Source: UBA7672 sp040398465 (GTDB lineage: Bacteria > Pseudomonadota > Alphaproteobacteria > Caulobacterales > Hyphomonadaceae). From it: a stretch of DNA of 64,000 nucleotides. Positions within the stretch are counted from its first letter, which is position 1. Every line of letters begins with the position of its first letter. The DNA lies in contig JBBAUA010000013.1 in assembly GCA_040398465.1 (NCBI GenBank), forward strand, positions 1 to 64,000, read 5' to 3'. Both the position numbers and the translations under genes were made by a program. Shown here piece by piece: positions 36,577 to 45,675 of the stretch. Under the pieces are notes generated by a model. It saw nothing but the letters and a program-made list of their open reading frames with translations. It did no database searches and was not told the DNA's origin.

Positions 36577-37446
36577 ATGGCCCGCAAACCCACCTCGAAA
36601 CCCGCAGGCAAGCCGAAGCCCGCAGCAATCGCGGGCACGCTCACCAAGGCGGACATTCCGCAGCTTGCCGGCGGCAAGGGCGCAAACAAGCCTCAGATGG
36701 CCTCCTCCACATATCGCCTCGCCGCGCTGGACCAGGAATACCTCCTCGGCGACTCCATGCGTGGCGTTCGCTTTATGCTGGAGTACAACAAGGCGGAGGA
36801 AGCGCTCGACCGATGGGGGGTGCGCTCCACCATCGTCGTGTTCGGCTCGGCGCGCTTCAGCGAGAAGGGCCCGCCAGATCATCGCCGCTGGTACAACGAT
36901 GCCCGCACATTTGCGCGCATCGTCTCTGAGAAAGGCGGCGCCAAACTCCAGAATGGCGGCCCGCGCGACAACGTCATCGCCACAGGCGGCGGCCCGGGCA
37001 TCATGGAAGCGGCCAATCGCGGCGCACATGATGTCGACGCGCCGTCCATCGGCTACAACATCACCCTGCCGATGGAGCAGGAACCCAACGCGTTCTCGAC
37101 GCCGGACCTCACCTTCCGCTTCCACTATTTCGCGATGCGCAAGATGCACTTCGCCATGCGCGCCAATGCGCTTGTCGTCTTCCCCGGCGGCGTCGGCACG
37201 TTTGACGAGCTGTTCGAAATCCTGGCGCTGCGCCAGACTGGCAAGTCGCCGCCGATCCCGATCGTGCTCTACGACCAGAAGTTCTGGGAGGAAGTCGTCA
37301 ACTTCCACGCTCTCGTGAAGCACGGCGTCATCTCGAAAGTGGACGAGACGCTGTTCACCTATGCCGAGACGCCGGAACAGGCGTGGGCGCAATGCGTGCG
37401 CGGCGGCGTGATGACGCGCTGGCTGCAGGAACAGCACACGACCTGA
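36577..37446 (+). CDS. LOG family nucleotide phosphoribohydrolase
   Basis: 289-aa protein of the LOG (formerly lysine decarboxylase-like) family, which hydrolyses nucleoside 5'-monophosphates to base plus ribose 5-phosphate. Signature motifs: GGGPGIMEAANRGAHD near residues 140-155 and PGGVGTFDELFE near 205-216. The first ~45 residues are basic and disordered (KPTSKPAGKPKPAAIAG), longer than in small LOG proteins. Specificity (cytokinin ribotide, CMP, GMP) is not readable. Same strand as polA and the cytosine deaminase, 77 nt after the latter. Confidence 0.88.
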   Translation: MARKPTSKPAGKPKPAAIAGTLTKADIPQLAGGKGANKPQMASSTYRLAALDQEYLLGDSMRGVRFMLEYNKAEEALDRWGVRSTIVVFGSARFSEKGPPDHRRWYNDARTFARIVSEKGGAKLQNGGPRDNVIATGGGPGIMEAANRGAHDVDAPSIGYNITLPMEQEPNAFSTPDLTFRFHYFAMRKMHFAMRANALVVFPGGVGTFDELFEILALRQTGKSPPIPIVLYDQKFWEEVVNFHALVKHGVISKVDETLFTYAETPEQAWAQCVRGGVMTRWLQEQHTT

Positions 37447-37452
37447 CCGGGT

Positions 37453-37980
37453 CTACTTCGCCTGTGGTTCGTAGAAGCCGGCCAGCTCAAGCTTGACCAC
37501 GACATCCTTGTCGCCGTCATTCTTGAGATACCAGCCATGGATGCCATCCCAGGGCGCGGTAAAGACGCCGCTCTGCTCGGAGCCGCCGCCCTTCGAATAG
37601 TACATCAGGTCGCCCACGCCATCGACCTGCTCGGTATGGCCATGGAACTCCACCACCATCAGGCCCGCATGTTCGAGCTCGCCATAGGTGACGGTGTAGA
37701 CCAGCCCGTCACCCTTCCTCATCGTGAGCTTGTATTCGAGCCCTTTCCCCTTGGGCACAGGCACGTCGATCACATCCGTGCGCCATTTGCCCGGCCTGAT
37801 GGAGACGACACGTTCGGGCAATGGATACTCGCGCCAGCCATCCACCGCGGGGGGAACAGTCGCTACGTCTGCGACTGGCGCCACTGTGGCGGGCGTCTCG
37901 GCAGCCGGCGCAGGCGCGCTTCCTCCGCAAGCAGAAAGCAGCAGAACGGCCGCGAGGGCGGCGGTTACACAATACGTCAT
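37453..37980 (-). CDS. Hypothetical lipoprotein
   Basis: 175-aa predicted lipoprotein: MTYCVTAALAAVLLLSAC, lipobox Cys18, followed by an Ala/Pro-rich linker and a beta-rich domain (GWREYPLPERVVSIRPGKW, LEYKLTMRKGDGLVYTVTYGE, FHGHTEQVDGVGDLMYY). The pattern of a polar, membrane-tethered beta domain is similar to proteins of transmembrane anchor/DUF-type sets, but no family is claimed. The start was moved to 37980 because upstream in-frame sequence lies within the neighbouring hydrolase gene. Convergent with the LOG gene. Confidence 0.62.
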   Translation of the reverse strand: MTYCVTAALAAVLLLSACGGSAPAPAAETPATVAPVADVATVPPAVDGWREYPLPERVVSIRPGKWRTDVIDVPVPKGKGLEYKLTMRKGDGLVYTVTYGELEHAGLMVVEFHGHTEQVDGVGDLMYYSKGGGSEQSGVFTAPWDGIHGWYLKNDGDKDVVVKLELAGFYEPQAK

Positions 37981-37988
37981 GAACAGCC

Positions 37989-38912
37989 TCAGGTCAGGTG
38001 CTGACGGAAGAAGTCGAGCGTGCGGATCCACGCCACGCGCGCATTCTCGGGATCGAAGCGCGGCGTGGTGTCGTTGTGAAAGCCGTGCTGGCAACCCTCA
38101 TAGGTATGGACGGTCACTGTCTTGCCGGCCTTCTTCAGCTCAGCCTCATAGGCGGGATAGGCGGCGTTGATCCGCTCGTCGATGCCGGCCAGCGTAATCA
38201 AGAGCGGCGCCTGGATTTTCGGAATATCGGCCAGCGCCGCCGCGCCGCCATAGTAGGGCGCGGACGCTCCCAGCGTCGGCACGCGCACCGCTACGTTGTT
38301 GCAGACGCCGCCGCCAAAACAGAAGCCGACAATGCCGACCTTGCCCGTGCATTCGGGATGCGCCTGCATCAGCTGTACGGCCGCGATGAAGTCTTCCAGC
38401 ATTTCGGCGCCGTTGCGGGTCGCCTGCATGGTGCGTCCCTCGTCGTCCGTGCCCGGATAGCCGCCGAGCGGGAAGAGCGCATCAGGCGCAAACGCGATGA
38501 AGCCCGCAGCCGCCGTCCGCCGCGCCACATCTGCAATGTGCGGGTTGAGCCCGCGGTTCTCATGCACGACCACGATGGCGGGCAGTTTTCGCGCCGAGGC
38601 ATTCGCCGGGCGCACCAGATAGCCGCCCATCTGCTTGCCCTGCTTGCCCGCGCCATTGGGCGAGTCATAGGTGATCCGCTCGCCCCGGATCCGGCTGTCA
38701 TACTCGGCCATCTGCAGCGCGCTGGCGTAACGGGGCAGCAACGCCTCGGCCAGCATCGCCACCGTCACCCCGCCCACCGCAAACTTGCCCAGCCTGTCCA
38801 TGAACGTGCGGCGGTCGATATCGTTGTGGCAATACTGGTCATAGAGATCGAACATCTCCTGGCTCGGCGCGATGGTTGCGCCCGGCTCCCTGCCCGTTTC
38901 CGTATCCGCCAT
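37989..38912 (-). CDS. Dienelactone hydrolase family protein with N-terminal Tat-like segment
   Basis: 307-aa alpha/beta hydrolase. Nucleophile Cys in GFCFGGGV (about residue 184), acid Asp in AGIDERI and His in QHGFHND complete the Cys-Asp-His triad of dienelactone hydrolases. The first ~80 residues contain DRRTFMDRLGKFAVGGVTVAMLAEALLP, a twin-arginine-like, membrane-spanning sequence set unusually far (about residue 35) from the start. GGAGGACAAA just before ATG 38912 decides the start. True substrate unknown. Divergent from the small secreted protein gene. Confidence 0.86.
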   Translation of the reverse strand: MADTETGREPGATIAPSQEMFDLYDQYCHNDIDRRTFMDRLGKFAVGGVTVAMLAEALLPRYASALQMAEYDSRIRGERITYDSPNGAGKQGKQMGGYLVRPANASARKLPAIVVVHENRGLNPHIADVARRTAAAGFIAFAPDALFPLGGYPGTDDEGRTMQATRNGAEMLEDFIAAVQLMQAHPECTGKVGIVGFCFGGGVCNNVAVRVPTLGASAPYYGGAAALADIPKIQAPLLITLAGIDERINAAYPAYEAELKKAGKTVTVHTYEGCQHGFHNDTTPRFDPENARVAWIRTLDFFRQHLT

Positions 38913-39122
38913 TTTGTCCTCCGTGGCGCTGTTCGGCCAGGAAGCGACGCTAGACGCCACAAGAGTATCCGGCCATCTGCCAGAGGGCTGATTAGCTCCA
39001 GTTGACGAAGGTGTTAGCGCTGGCCAGCCCTATTTTACCCTAGCGTCACTTGACGGCGTCTACCTGACACTGTCTGGATGGGGGCAAGGCCGCGCTCCCT
39101 GACGGCCAATACGGAGATCAAA

Positions 39123-39410
39123 ATGACCCGCGTTTCCTCCCTCATTCTTCTGTCTGCCGCCTCAATCCTCCTCGCCGCCCCCGCACTTGCGAAGATCTCG
39201 GTCCAGTCCGGCGAAAACCTCTGCAAGTCGGAAATCTCCAAGGACACGGCATTGAAATCGGTGAAAGCCGACAAGGATTCGACCAAGGCCACGGGCGCGG
39301 CCTTCGTCTACCTGTTCAAGGTCAAGAATGCCGACGACTCGTCCGCCAAGCTGCTGTGCACCGTCGATCGCAGCACCGAGACGGTCAGCTCGGTCAAACC
39401 GGCGAGCTAG
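39123..39410 (+). CDS. Small secreted protein, unknown function
   Basis: 95-aa protein with a Sec signal peptide (LILLSAASILLAAPALA-K) and a Lys/Ser/Asp-rich mature part holding two cysteines (ENLCKSE, KLLCTVD) that could form one disulphide. ACGGAG lies 7 nt before the ATG. A possible promoter upstream is TTGACG (39050-39055), 17 bp, TCTGGA. Not recognised; periplasmic by signal. Confidence 0.7.
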   Translation: MTRVSSLILLSAASILLAAPALAKISVQSGENLCKSEISKDTALKSVKADKDSTKATGAAFVYLFKVKNADDSSAKLLCTVDRSTETVSSVKPAS

Positions 39411-39423
39411 GGTTGTGGGTTGA

Positions 39424-39451
39424 GGCGGCGGCGTTCAGCCGCCGCCGCTTT
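39424..39451 (+). terminator. Hairpin after the small secreted protein gene
   Basis: GC-rich stem (GCGGCGGCG / CGCCGCCGC, 6-nt loop) followed by TTT, 14 nt past the stop codon. Short U-tract but well placed. Confidence 0.6.
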
Positions 39452-39483
39452 CCGAAGGCCCAGCCCAGGCGTCGGGCCTTCGG
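39452..39483. repeat. Second hairpin in the convergent spacer
   Basis: Perfect 10-bp arms CCGAAGGCCC / GGGCCTTCGG with a 12-nt loop, directly next to the first hairpin. Probably a bidirectional end structure between convergent genes; U-tract absent. Confidence 0.5.
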
Positions 39484-39541
39484 ACACTTCCTTGTGCGCC
39501 AATATCGACGCGGGTGAGCGTCTCGAGAACGCATGGCGCAT

Positions 39542-40822
39542 TTACTGCGTCAGGTCAGCCGGCAGCGTCGGTGTCGACATGATCCGCACATAGGCGGCCC
39601 ACCGCGCTTTCTGGTCGCCGCCGTGACGGTCGACATAGGCCCGAACCAGATCCTCGCCCACCGAGTAATTGATCACGTAGGACCGGTAAGCCGCGTCGAA
39701 CCTTAGCGACTGCTCCGCAACATCCCGCGATGCGAGGCGGTATTTCTGCGCCAGCGTGATCGCCTGCTCCCGATCGATCTCGCCATCGAGCTGCATCTGT
39801 GAAATCCGCAACAGCGCGCCGTCCAGTTCACTCGTAGCGCGTCTCAGCGTCTCGAACGCCGGGGCCATTTTCGGGTCCAGTCCAGCGAGCGGATAGAGCA
39901 CCTCGATCTCGAACTTCAGCCGCTCATCGCCCGGAAACGCGAGATCGACCCCGAAATCCGCGCCGCCCTCGTTCAGGGGCGCCGCAGGCGCATAGAGCGG
40001 CATGACGGAATACTCCGCCCAGCCGCGCTCCCGATAGTTCTGCTCGTTGAAAATGCCCTGCACGTGGTGACCCGGATATCCCTCGTGGCATCCGAGCACG
40101 AGCACATGGCCGATCGACACAGGCAGGTCCGTATTGATCTCGATGAGGCTCTGGTTCCCGCCCTTGTAGTAATTGTACGCGCCCCAACTCTTGTCGTTGA
40201 CCAGCGTCATCGAGAAACTCTCGCCGGTCGGCAACGGGATGAACGCAGCGGTGCGCTTTCGACACTCGGCAATCGCCGCCTGCATCACGTCGGCAAGGCG
40301 CTCGTCCGGCACCGAATACTGCGCCCTGAAGGCGCCGACGCGTTCGGACAGCGGGCCAGGCCCTGGCAGCAGCGCCTCGATACGCGCCAGCGCGCCTTCG
40401 AAATCCGACAGCGGCCGCAATTTCGGGCGCAACGCAAACAGCGCCTCCGCCTCCTCCACAAACGGCACGCGTTTGCCATCGATCATGTCGAGCCTGAAGC
40501 GCGCGCTGGATGCGTTGGCCATCATCACGCGCGCGCGCTGGCCCTGTTCACCGCTCGCCGAGGCAAGCGACGCAAGGTCCGCCACGATCCGGTCCGCAGC
40601 CGCTTTCAGCGCGCCGCGTTCACGCGGATTGCGCCGCGCCGCCTCTCGCCATTCGTCCGGACCATAGTATGCATCGACATAGCCGCTCTCGTGCGCGTCG
40701 ATCTCCAGCGCAAGCCGCACATAGTCCTGCGCCAATGTGTCGATGTTCAAATCCCTGCTCCCGGCAACACTCGCGCACCCTGAGAGCACGACAGCAACAA
40801 GGGAAAGCAGCCAGGCTCTCAC
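39542..40822 (-). CDS. Predicted lipoprotein, DUF885-like metallopeptidase
   Basis: 426-aa protein with lipobox LSGC (Cys16). The motif HEGYPGHHVQ near residues 247-256 is the HExxxGHH zinc-type motif of DUF885 proteins, and the later LNEGGADFGVDLAF could supply a further Glu ligand. Family members are mostly uncharacterised; metallopeptidase activity is inferred from the motif. Overlaps cobT by 4 nt (ATGA), coupling it to that gene. An outer-membrane or periplasmic location follows from the lipobox. Confidence 0.68.
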   Translation of the reverse strand: MRAWLLSLVAVVLSGCASVAGSRDLNIDTLAQDYVRLALEIDAHESGYVDAYYGPDEWREAARRNPRERGALKAAADRIVADLASLASASGEQGQRARVMMANASSARFRLDMIDGKRVPFVEEAEALFALRPKLRPLSDFEGALARIEALLPGPGPLSERVGAFRAQYSVPDERLADVMQAAIAECRKRTAAFIPLPTGESFSMTLVNDKSWGAYNYYKGGNQSLIEINTDLPVSIGHVLVLGCHEGYPGHHVQGIFNEQNYRERGWAEYSVMPLYAPAAPLNEGGADFGVDLAFPGDERLKFEIEVLYPLAGLDPKMAPAFETLRRATSELDGALLRISQMQLDGEIDREQAITLAQKYRLASRDVAEQSLRFDAAYRSYVINYSVGEDLVRAYVDRHGGDQKARWAAYVRIMSTPTLPADLTQ

Positions 40823-42777
40823 CGCGCCGAGCTCCGCCCCTTGGCGACTTCGCCGAAGGTCGTGCGCTTCACCGCGCGCCCGGTTGTCACCGCGCCGCGC
40901 CGGTCGCGCTGGTCGGATCCCTGGCTCGAAGTCCTCGCCTTCTTCGCCTCTTCCTCGCCGAACAGCTCGGCCAGCTTGTCGGTCATCACGCCGCCCAGCT
41001 GCTCAGCCTCGACGATGGTGACGGCGCGGCGATACCAGCGGGTGACGTCATGGCCGATGCCGATGGCGATCAGCTCGATCGGAGACGCGCCCTCGATATG
41101 CGCAATCACCTCGCGCAGGTGTTTCTCCAGCGGATTGCCGACGTTCACCGACAATGTTGAATCGTCCACCGGCGCGCCGTCGGAGATCACCATCAGGATC
41201 TTGCGCTGCTCGGCGCGGCCCATCAGCCGGTCATGCGCCCAAAGCAGCGCCTCGCCGTCGATGTTCTCCTTCAGCAGCCCCTCGCGCATCATCAGGCCGA
41301 GGTTGCGTCGCACGCGCCGCCACGGCGCATCCGCGCTCTTGTAGATGATGTGGCGCAGGTCGTTCAGGCGGCCTGGGGACGGCGGCTTGCCCGCCTTGAT
41401 CCAGTCCTCGCGCGACAGTCCGCCTTTCCATGCCTGGGTCGTGAAGCCGAGAATTTCGACCTTCACGCCGCAACGCTCCAGGGTGCGAGCAAGGATGTCA
41501 GCGCACAGCGCCGCCACCATGATCGGCCGACCGCGCATGGAGCCAGAGTTGTCGAGCAGCAGCGTCACCACCGTGTCGCGGAACTTGCTCTCGTCCTCCA
41601 TCTTGAATGACAGCGGCGCAGTCGGATCGACAATCACGCGCGTCAGGCGCGACGTATCGAGCACGCCTTCCTCGAGATCGAACATCCACGAGCGATTCTG
41701 CTGCGCCATCAGCCGCCGCTGCAGCCGGTTGGCCAACCGCGACACTGCCCCCTGCAGGCCCTGCAGCTGCGCATCCAGATAGGCGCGCAGGCGCGCCAAC
41801 TCTTCGGGATCGCAAAGTTCGTCCGCGGTCTTCACCTCGTCATGGACGGTCGTGAAGGCCTTGTACTCTGACTTGAACGCATCGCTGTCGCGCCAGTTGG
41901 GGCGCAGTGGCGTAGCATCCTGCTCGTCGTCGGCCTCGGTCGCCTCCATGTCGCTGTCGGCGTCGTCGGCGGCCGTCGCCTCGATCTGGTCGCCGGGCTC
42001 GCCTTCGCCAGCGTCGCTGGAATCCTGCTCCTGCGATTCGCCTTCACCTTCGCCATCGCCTTCGCTCTCGTCGGGCGCCTCGGCCTTGGCTTCGCCTTCC
42101 TCGTCGTCCTCGCCCTTCTCGTCTTCGTCGTCGGTCTGGCGCGAGGTCTCATCGCCAAGTCCAAGATCGCGCAGCAGGTTGCGCATCACCGCCGAGAACG
42201 CTGCCTGGTCGTGCATGCTCGCCCGCGCCTGCGCCAGCGGACCGGCAGCCTTCTCGCCGAGCTCCTCGCGCCACACAGCCGCAACCGTCTCCGCGGCCGC
42301 GGGCAGCTTGCGGCCGGTCAGAACCTCGCGCAGCACGAACTCCAGCGCATCATCCATCGGCGCACGGCTCTTGTCCGTCACGCGCGAATATCCCGCTCGC
42401 TCGCAGCGTTGCTGCAGTACCGAGTCGAGATTCTCCGCGACGCCATCCATTGCCGACGCGCCGATTGACTCGATGCGCGCGCGTTCCGCCGCCTCGAACA
42501 GCCGCCGCGCATCCTCGCGCTGGGGCATGCCACGAGCATGGGCGCGTGCGTCGTGATGCGCCACGCGCAGCGCAAGTGCATCGGCCTGCCCGCGCGCCCG
42601 CGCGGCCGCCGCCATCGTCAGATCCTTGGGCGGCGTTGTGAGCGTGATCTGGCCCTCGGTGATCCGGCCGCCGTCGACGGAGAAATCCACGCCAAGCTCG
42701 TCCTGCCCCGCGATAGCGCGGGTTGCGGCGCTCAGGGCCGACTTGAAGACATCCGCGCGGTCGATGGCCTTGCTCAT
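40819..42777 (-). CDS. cobT: Cobaltochelatase subunit CobT
   Basis: 652-aa protein. The N-terminal CobT domain (to about residue 215) is followed by a highly acidic Glu/Asp/Ser linker (about 220-295, EDEKGEDDEEGEAKAE and onward), and a C-terminal VWA domain with MIDAS motif LLLDNSGSMRGRP. CobT forms a AAA+/VWA chaperone with CobS that drives metal insertion by CobN. Both subunits are present here 4-6 kb apart, but no cobN was found in this window. Function in B12 synthesis is therefore only family-based. Confidence 0.93.
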   Translation of the reverse strand: MSKAIDRADVFKSALSAATRAIAGQDELGVDFSVDGGRITEGQITLTTPPKDLTMAAAARARGQADALALRVAHHDARAHARGMPQREDARRLFEAAERARIESIGASAMDGVAENLDSVLQQRCERAGYSRVTDKSRAPMDDALEFVLREVLTGRKLPAAAETVAAVWREELGEKAAGPLAQARASMHDQAAFSAVMRNLLRDLGLGDETSRQTDDEDEKGEDDEEGEAKAEAPDESEGDGEGEGESQEQDSSDAGEGEPGDQIEATAADDADSDMEATEADDEQDATPLRPNWRDSDAFKSEYKAFTTVHDEVKTADELCDPEELARLRAYLDAQLQGLQGAVSRLANRLQRRLMAQQNRSWMFDLEEGVLDTSRLTRVIVDPTAPLSFKMEDESKFRDTVVTLLLDNSGSMRGRPIMVAALCADILARTLERCGVKVEILGFTTQAWKGGLSREDWIKAGKPPSPGRLNDLRHIIYKSADAPWRRVRRNLGLMMREGLLKENIDGEALLWAHDRLMGRAEQRKILMVISDGAPVDDSTLSVNVGNPLEKHLREVIAHIEGASPIELIAIGIGHDVTRWYRRAVTIVEAEQLGGVMTDKLAELFGEEEAKKARTSSQGSDQRDRRGAVTTGRAVKRTTFGEVAKGRSSAR

Positions 42778-42819
42778 GGACCGACCTTTACGGCCCGCCC
42801 GCCCCGCTGGGAAGGCCCG

Positions 42820-44019
42820 TCAGCCATCCCTCACAGCCTCGATTGCGGCCAGCGGCGAGCCGACAGCGCCAGCCACAAGCGCGGCAAGGATTTTCGGCGC
42901 CGGCCAGAGCTTCGAGACGGGCGCCAGCAACCAGTCGCGCATCCACGCCACGGCTGAGCCATCGCTCTGGTAGGCGGGCGTGAACATCCACGAGGCAATC
43001 TGGTAGATGCGGATATGGGCCAGCCGCGCGCGGGCGTAGGCCTCGATCGCCACACCGGTGTCGGCATGGGTCGCGATGGCGCGCGAAAGCGCCAGCGCGT
43101 CCAGCAACGCCATGTTCGCGCCCTGACCCAGCTGCGGGCTGGCCGAATGCCAGCTGTCGCCGATATGCACGACCCCGTCCTTCAGCGGCGAGCGCAGCGT
43201 GCGATGGCAATAGCTCGCGAAGATCAGTTGCTCGCGTTGTGTGACCTGCTCCAGGAATGGCGCAGTCTGCGGCCACAGGCGCATGACGTCCGCCTTCCAC
43301 GCGTCCAGCCCGCCCGCCTGCCATGCAGCGAGATCGGCATGCCGCAGGCTCCAGAAGAACGCCGCCTGTCGCGGTGCGCCCGGCCTCACGCTGCCGATCG
43401 GAAGCACGCCCACCATCCTGCGCGCCGCCTCGTAGCGCTGCTCCAGCGCCATCGCGTCGAACGCGCTCTCGGTCGGCCACTCGAGATTGCCCCACAGCGC
43501 CCCGAACGGAAGCGGCGGTAGCGCCTGCGCGCGCGACAGCGGCGACCTCACGCCCAGCGCATCGACGACCAGATCGAACTTCGCCGTCGTCGCGCCGCCT
43601 CGCAGAACGAGCCTGCCGTCGCCTGCGCCCGCAACCTCGCATCCGCCCTCAATGATGACCCCTGACTGCCGGGCGGCATCCAGCAACGCCTCGAACAGCG
43701 CGCCGCGATGCACGGCCAGCCCCTCGCCTGCGCCGCCGCCCAGCGCGCGATAGCGCACATCGAGAACCACACGACCCGAGGGTTGCACGCGCCCGAACAG
43801 CCGCTTGATCGGCGCGCCGAGCGCACGCAGCCTGTCCCCCACGCCGATCTGGTCGAGCACTGCGAGGCCAACGGGCTGGAGAATGAGGCCCGAGCCGACC
43901 GGCGCCGGCGCATCCATGCGATCATGAACGACGACCCTGGCGCCCTCGCGCGCCAGCAACGCCGCACACGCAAGGCCCGCTATCCCGCCGCCCGCAATCG
44001 CGATTGACCGAACGTTCAC
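42820..44019 (-). CDS. FAD-dependent monooxygenase (UbiH/PHBH-like)
   Basis: 399-aa flavoprotein hydroxylase. FAD-binding Rossmann motif SIAIAGGGIAGLACAALLAREGARVVVHDR at the N-terminus; DALGVRSPLS near the middle and the second FAD motif GVVHIGDSWHSASPQLGQGANMALLDALALS near residues 280-310 (GD of the class A monooxygenases). Substrate not predictable. GTG 44019 is chosen because AGGGG lies just upstream; another GTG at 44043 is in frame without a site. Confidence 0.87.
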   Translation of the reverse strand: MNVRSIAIAGGGIAGLACAALLAREGARVVVHDRMDAPAPVGSGLILQPVGLAVLDQIGVGDRLRALGAPIKRLFGRVQPSGRVVLDVRYRALGGGAGEGLAVHRGALFEALLDAARQSGVIIEGGCEVAGAGDGRLVLRGGATTAKFDLVVDALGVRSPLSRAQALPPLPFGALWGNLEWPTESAFDAMALEQRYEAARRMVGVLPIGSVRPGAPRQAAFFWSLRHADLAAWQAGGLDAWKADVMRLWPQTAPFLEQVTQREQLIFASYCHRTLRSPLKDGVVHIGDSWHSASPQLGQGANMALLDALALSRAIATHADTGVAIEAYARARLAHIRIYQIASWMFTPAYQSDGSAVAWMRDWLLAPVSKLWPAPKILAALVAGAVGSPLAAIEAVRDG

Positions 44020-44134
44020 CGCGTCCCCTGCTTCATCCCGCACAGATTACGAATCGTTTGGGCTGCTGACTAACCTAAATCAGGAACGCGACAATCGGAC
44101 ACGCGTTTGGAACTCCAGCTACATGGAGAATGAG

Positions 44135-44338
44135 ATGTCTGGTTTGAAAATTCTTTTCGCCGTCGCGATCGCTGCGGCTTCGATGAGCGCGTGCTCCACC
44201 CTCACCGGCGCGGCCGTCGGCGGCGCTGCTGGCGCCGCCATCGGCAACAACACTGGCGACGGCGACGCTGAACGCGGCGCGGCCATCGGCGCAGCCGCAG
44301 GCGCGATCGCCGGCACTGTCGGTGACGATAACCGCTAG
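44135..44338 (+). CDS. Small glycine-zipper lipoprotein
   Basis: 67-aa predicted lipoprotein: signal MSGLKILFAVAIAAASMSAC (lipobox Cys20) and a mature part rich in Gly and Ala with repeated GAAxG spacing (GGAAGAAIGNN, GAAIGAAAGAIAG), the glycine-zipper pattern of outer-membrane anchor lipoproteins (17-kDa antigen/OmpA-associated types). The ATG at 44135 has GGAG 6 nt upstream; an earlier in-frame ATG (44123) is less well placed. Confidence 0.8.
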   Translation: MSGLKILFAVAIAAASMSACSTLTGAAVGGAAGAAIGNNTGDGDAERGAAIGAAAGAIAGTVGDDNR

Positions 44339-44352
44339 ACCAAACTGACGCC

Positions 44353-44386
44353 CCGCCATCGCCGGCAATTCGCCTGGCGATGGCGG
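44353..44386. repeat. Hairpin between convergent genes
   Basis: Perfect 11-bp arms CCGCCATCGCC / GGCGATGGCGG with a 12-nt loop, between the glycine-zipper gene and the convergent NTP-binding gene. No U-tract. Confidence 0.5.
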
Positions 44387-44395
44387 CGCGATCCG

Positions 44396-44938
44396 TCATG
44401 GCGCAGGCGCTGCCAACTCCAACGCCAATGCCATGCGCCTGGCTGCCATGTCCGGCTGCACCGCCTCCGTATCGATCGTCAAATCGGCCGACGGCATCTC
44501 CGCTTCGCTCCGCGCAAAATCAGCGTGAAGGGCGCGCAGCAGGTCGACCGAAGTGATCTTGCGAAACGCCTTCCGACTCTCGGCGCCGATGCGCTGCTCC
44601 TGCTCGTGGCGCGACACGGTCAACCTGACGAATTTCACCTCTCCACCGGCCTCCTCGACAACCGCCCGCACGCGGTCGGCGAAGCCCGCCGCGACCGTCG
44701 GCTCAGGCTGGAAGGTGAAGATCAGTGATTGCCCGGCACGCGCCGCCGTGTCGAACACGGTCATCCACATCGCCTCACGCAACCGCACGAATTCCGGATC
44801 GCCAAACTGGAATTTCTCCAGCAGTGCGTCGACCACCAGATGATTGTGAAACAGCGTGATACCAGTCTGCGCGGCCAGCACCCGCGCTATGGTCAGCTTG
44901 CCCGACGCGGCGGGCCCCCAGATGAAAACCAGCTTCAT
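44396..44938 (-). CDS. P-loop NTP-binding protein (small kinase-like)
   Basis: 180-aa protein with Walker A WGPAASGKLT near residues 8-17 directly after the start MKLVFIWG. Remaining features fit a shikimate/gluconate-kinase-like AAA_33 fold: FHNHLVVDALLEKF, LIFTFQPEP, RLTVSRHEQEQRI. Substrate unknown. The ATG overlaps the upstream hydrolase stop (ATGA), so the two are translationally coupled. Confidence 0.75.
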   Translation of the reverse strand: MKLVFIWGPAASGKLTIARVLAAQTGITLFHNHLVVDALLEKFQFGDPEFVRLREAMWMTVFDTAARAGQSLIFTFQPEPTVAAGFADRVRAVVEEAGGEVKFVRLTVSRHEQEQRIGAESRKAFRKITSVDLLRALHADFARSEAEMPSADLTIDTEAVQPDMAARRMALALELAAPAP

Positions 44939-45612
44939 CCCGCCCGACCAAACAGATCGAGCGTTCGTTCGAACGCAAGTCTGTCCGACGCGGCGTCGTA
45001 GTCCGCTGAATTCTTCCGCGCGAAGCCGTGCCCCGCGTCGTAGACATAGACCGGGACGTCCGGATGCGCGGCCTCGATCTTGTCGACCGCACCGACGAGA
45101 GGAATATGCGCGTCCTTCGCTCCGAAATGGCAGATCGTCGGGCATTGCGGCTTGAGGCCGACCATCTGCGCGATGTTGCCGCCATAATAGCAGGACGCCG
45201 CCGCAAGCCCGTCCAGCCGCGCCGCGGCCAGCCAGCTCATGGTGCCGCCATAGCAATAGCCGGTGATGCACACCTTGCCTGCGCCCTTGAGCACGTCGAA
45301 CACGCCGCCCGTGTCGTTGAGCGCATTGTCCGGACCATTGCCAGTCGCGAGCACTATCCCGCGCGCCATGCCCGCAGCCACATCCTGTGGCTGCACGATG
45401 AAGCCGCGTTCAGCGCGATCATACATCGATGGCGCAATCGCCTCGTATCCCGCTGCGCCGAACCGCTCCGCCATTTCTTTGATGTGATCCGACAGGCCAA
45501 AGATTTCCTGGATCACGATGACGCCGCCCTTGCGCGGCCCCTCCGCCTTCACATGCCAGGCATCGAGTTCGAACCCGTCACGGCTCGTCACACGGATCAT
45601 GGCGCCAGCCAT
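44935..45612 (-). CDS. Dienelactone hydrolase family protein
   Basis: 225-aa alpha/beta hydrolase: Cys nucleophile in TGYCYGGTMS (about residue 121), Asp in FGAKDAHIP and His in DAGHGFAR. The short form without signal peptide, hence cytoplasmic. Start at 45612 preceded by GGGAGACC. Carboxymethylenebutenolidase activity is the family name, but many members act on other substrates. Second member of the family in this window (see 37989). Confidence 0.88.
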   Translation of the reverse strand: MAGAMIRVTSRDGFELDAWHVKAEGPRKGGVIVIQEIFGLSDHIKEMAERFGAAGYEAIAPSMYDRAERGFIVQPQDVAAGMARGIVLATGNGPDNALNDTGGVFDVLKGAGKVCITGYCYGGTMSWLAAARLDGLAAASCYYGGNIAQMVGLKPQCPTICHFGAKDAHIPLVGAVDKIEAAHPDVPVYVYDAGHGFARKNSADYDAASDRLAFERTLDLFGRAG

Positions 45613-45675
45613 AGCGGTCTCCCGGTTGCTTGCCGTGAAGCATAGGCGAGAAAGCAAGCGCAGGAAATTGTCGCG

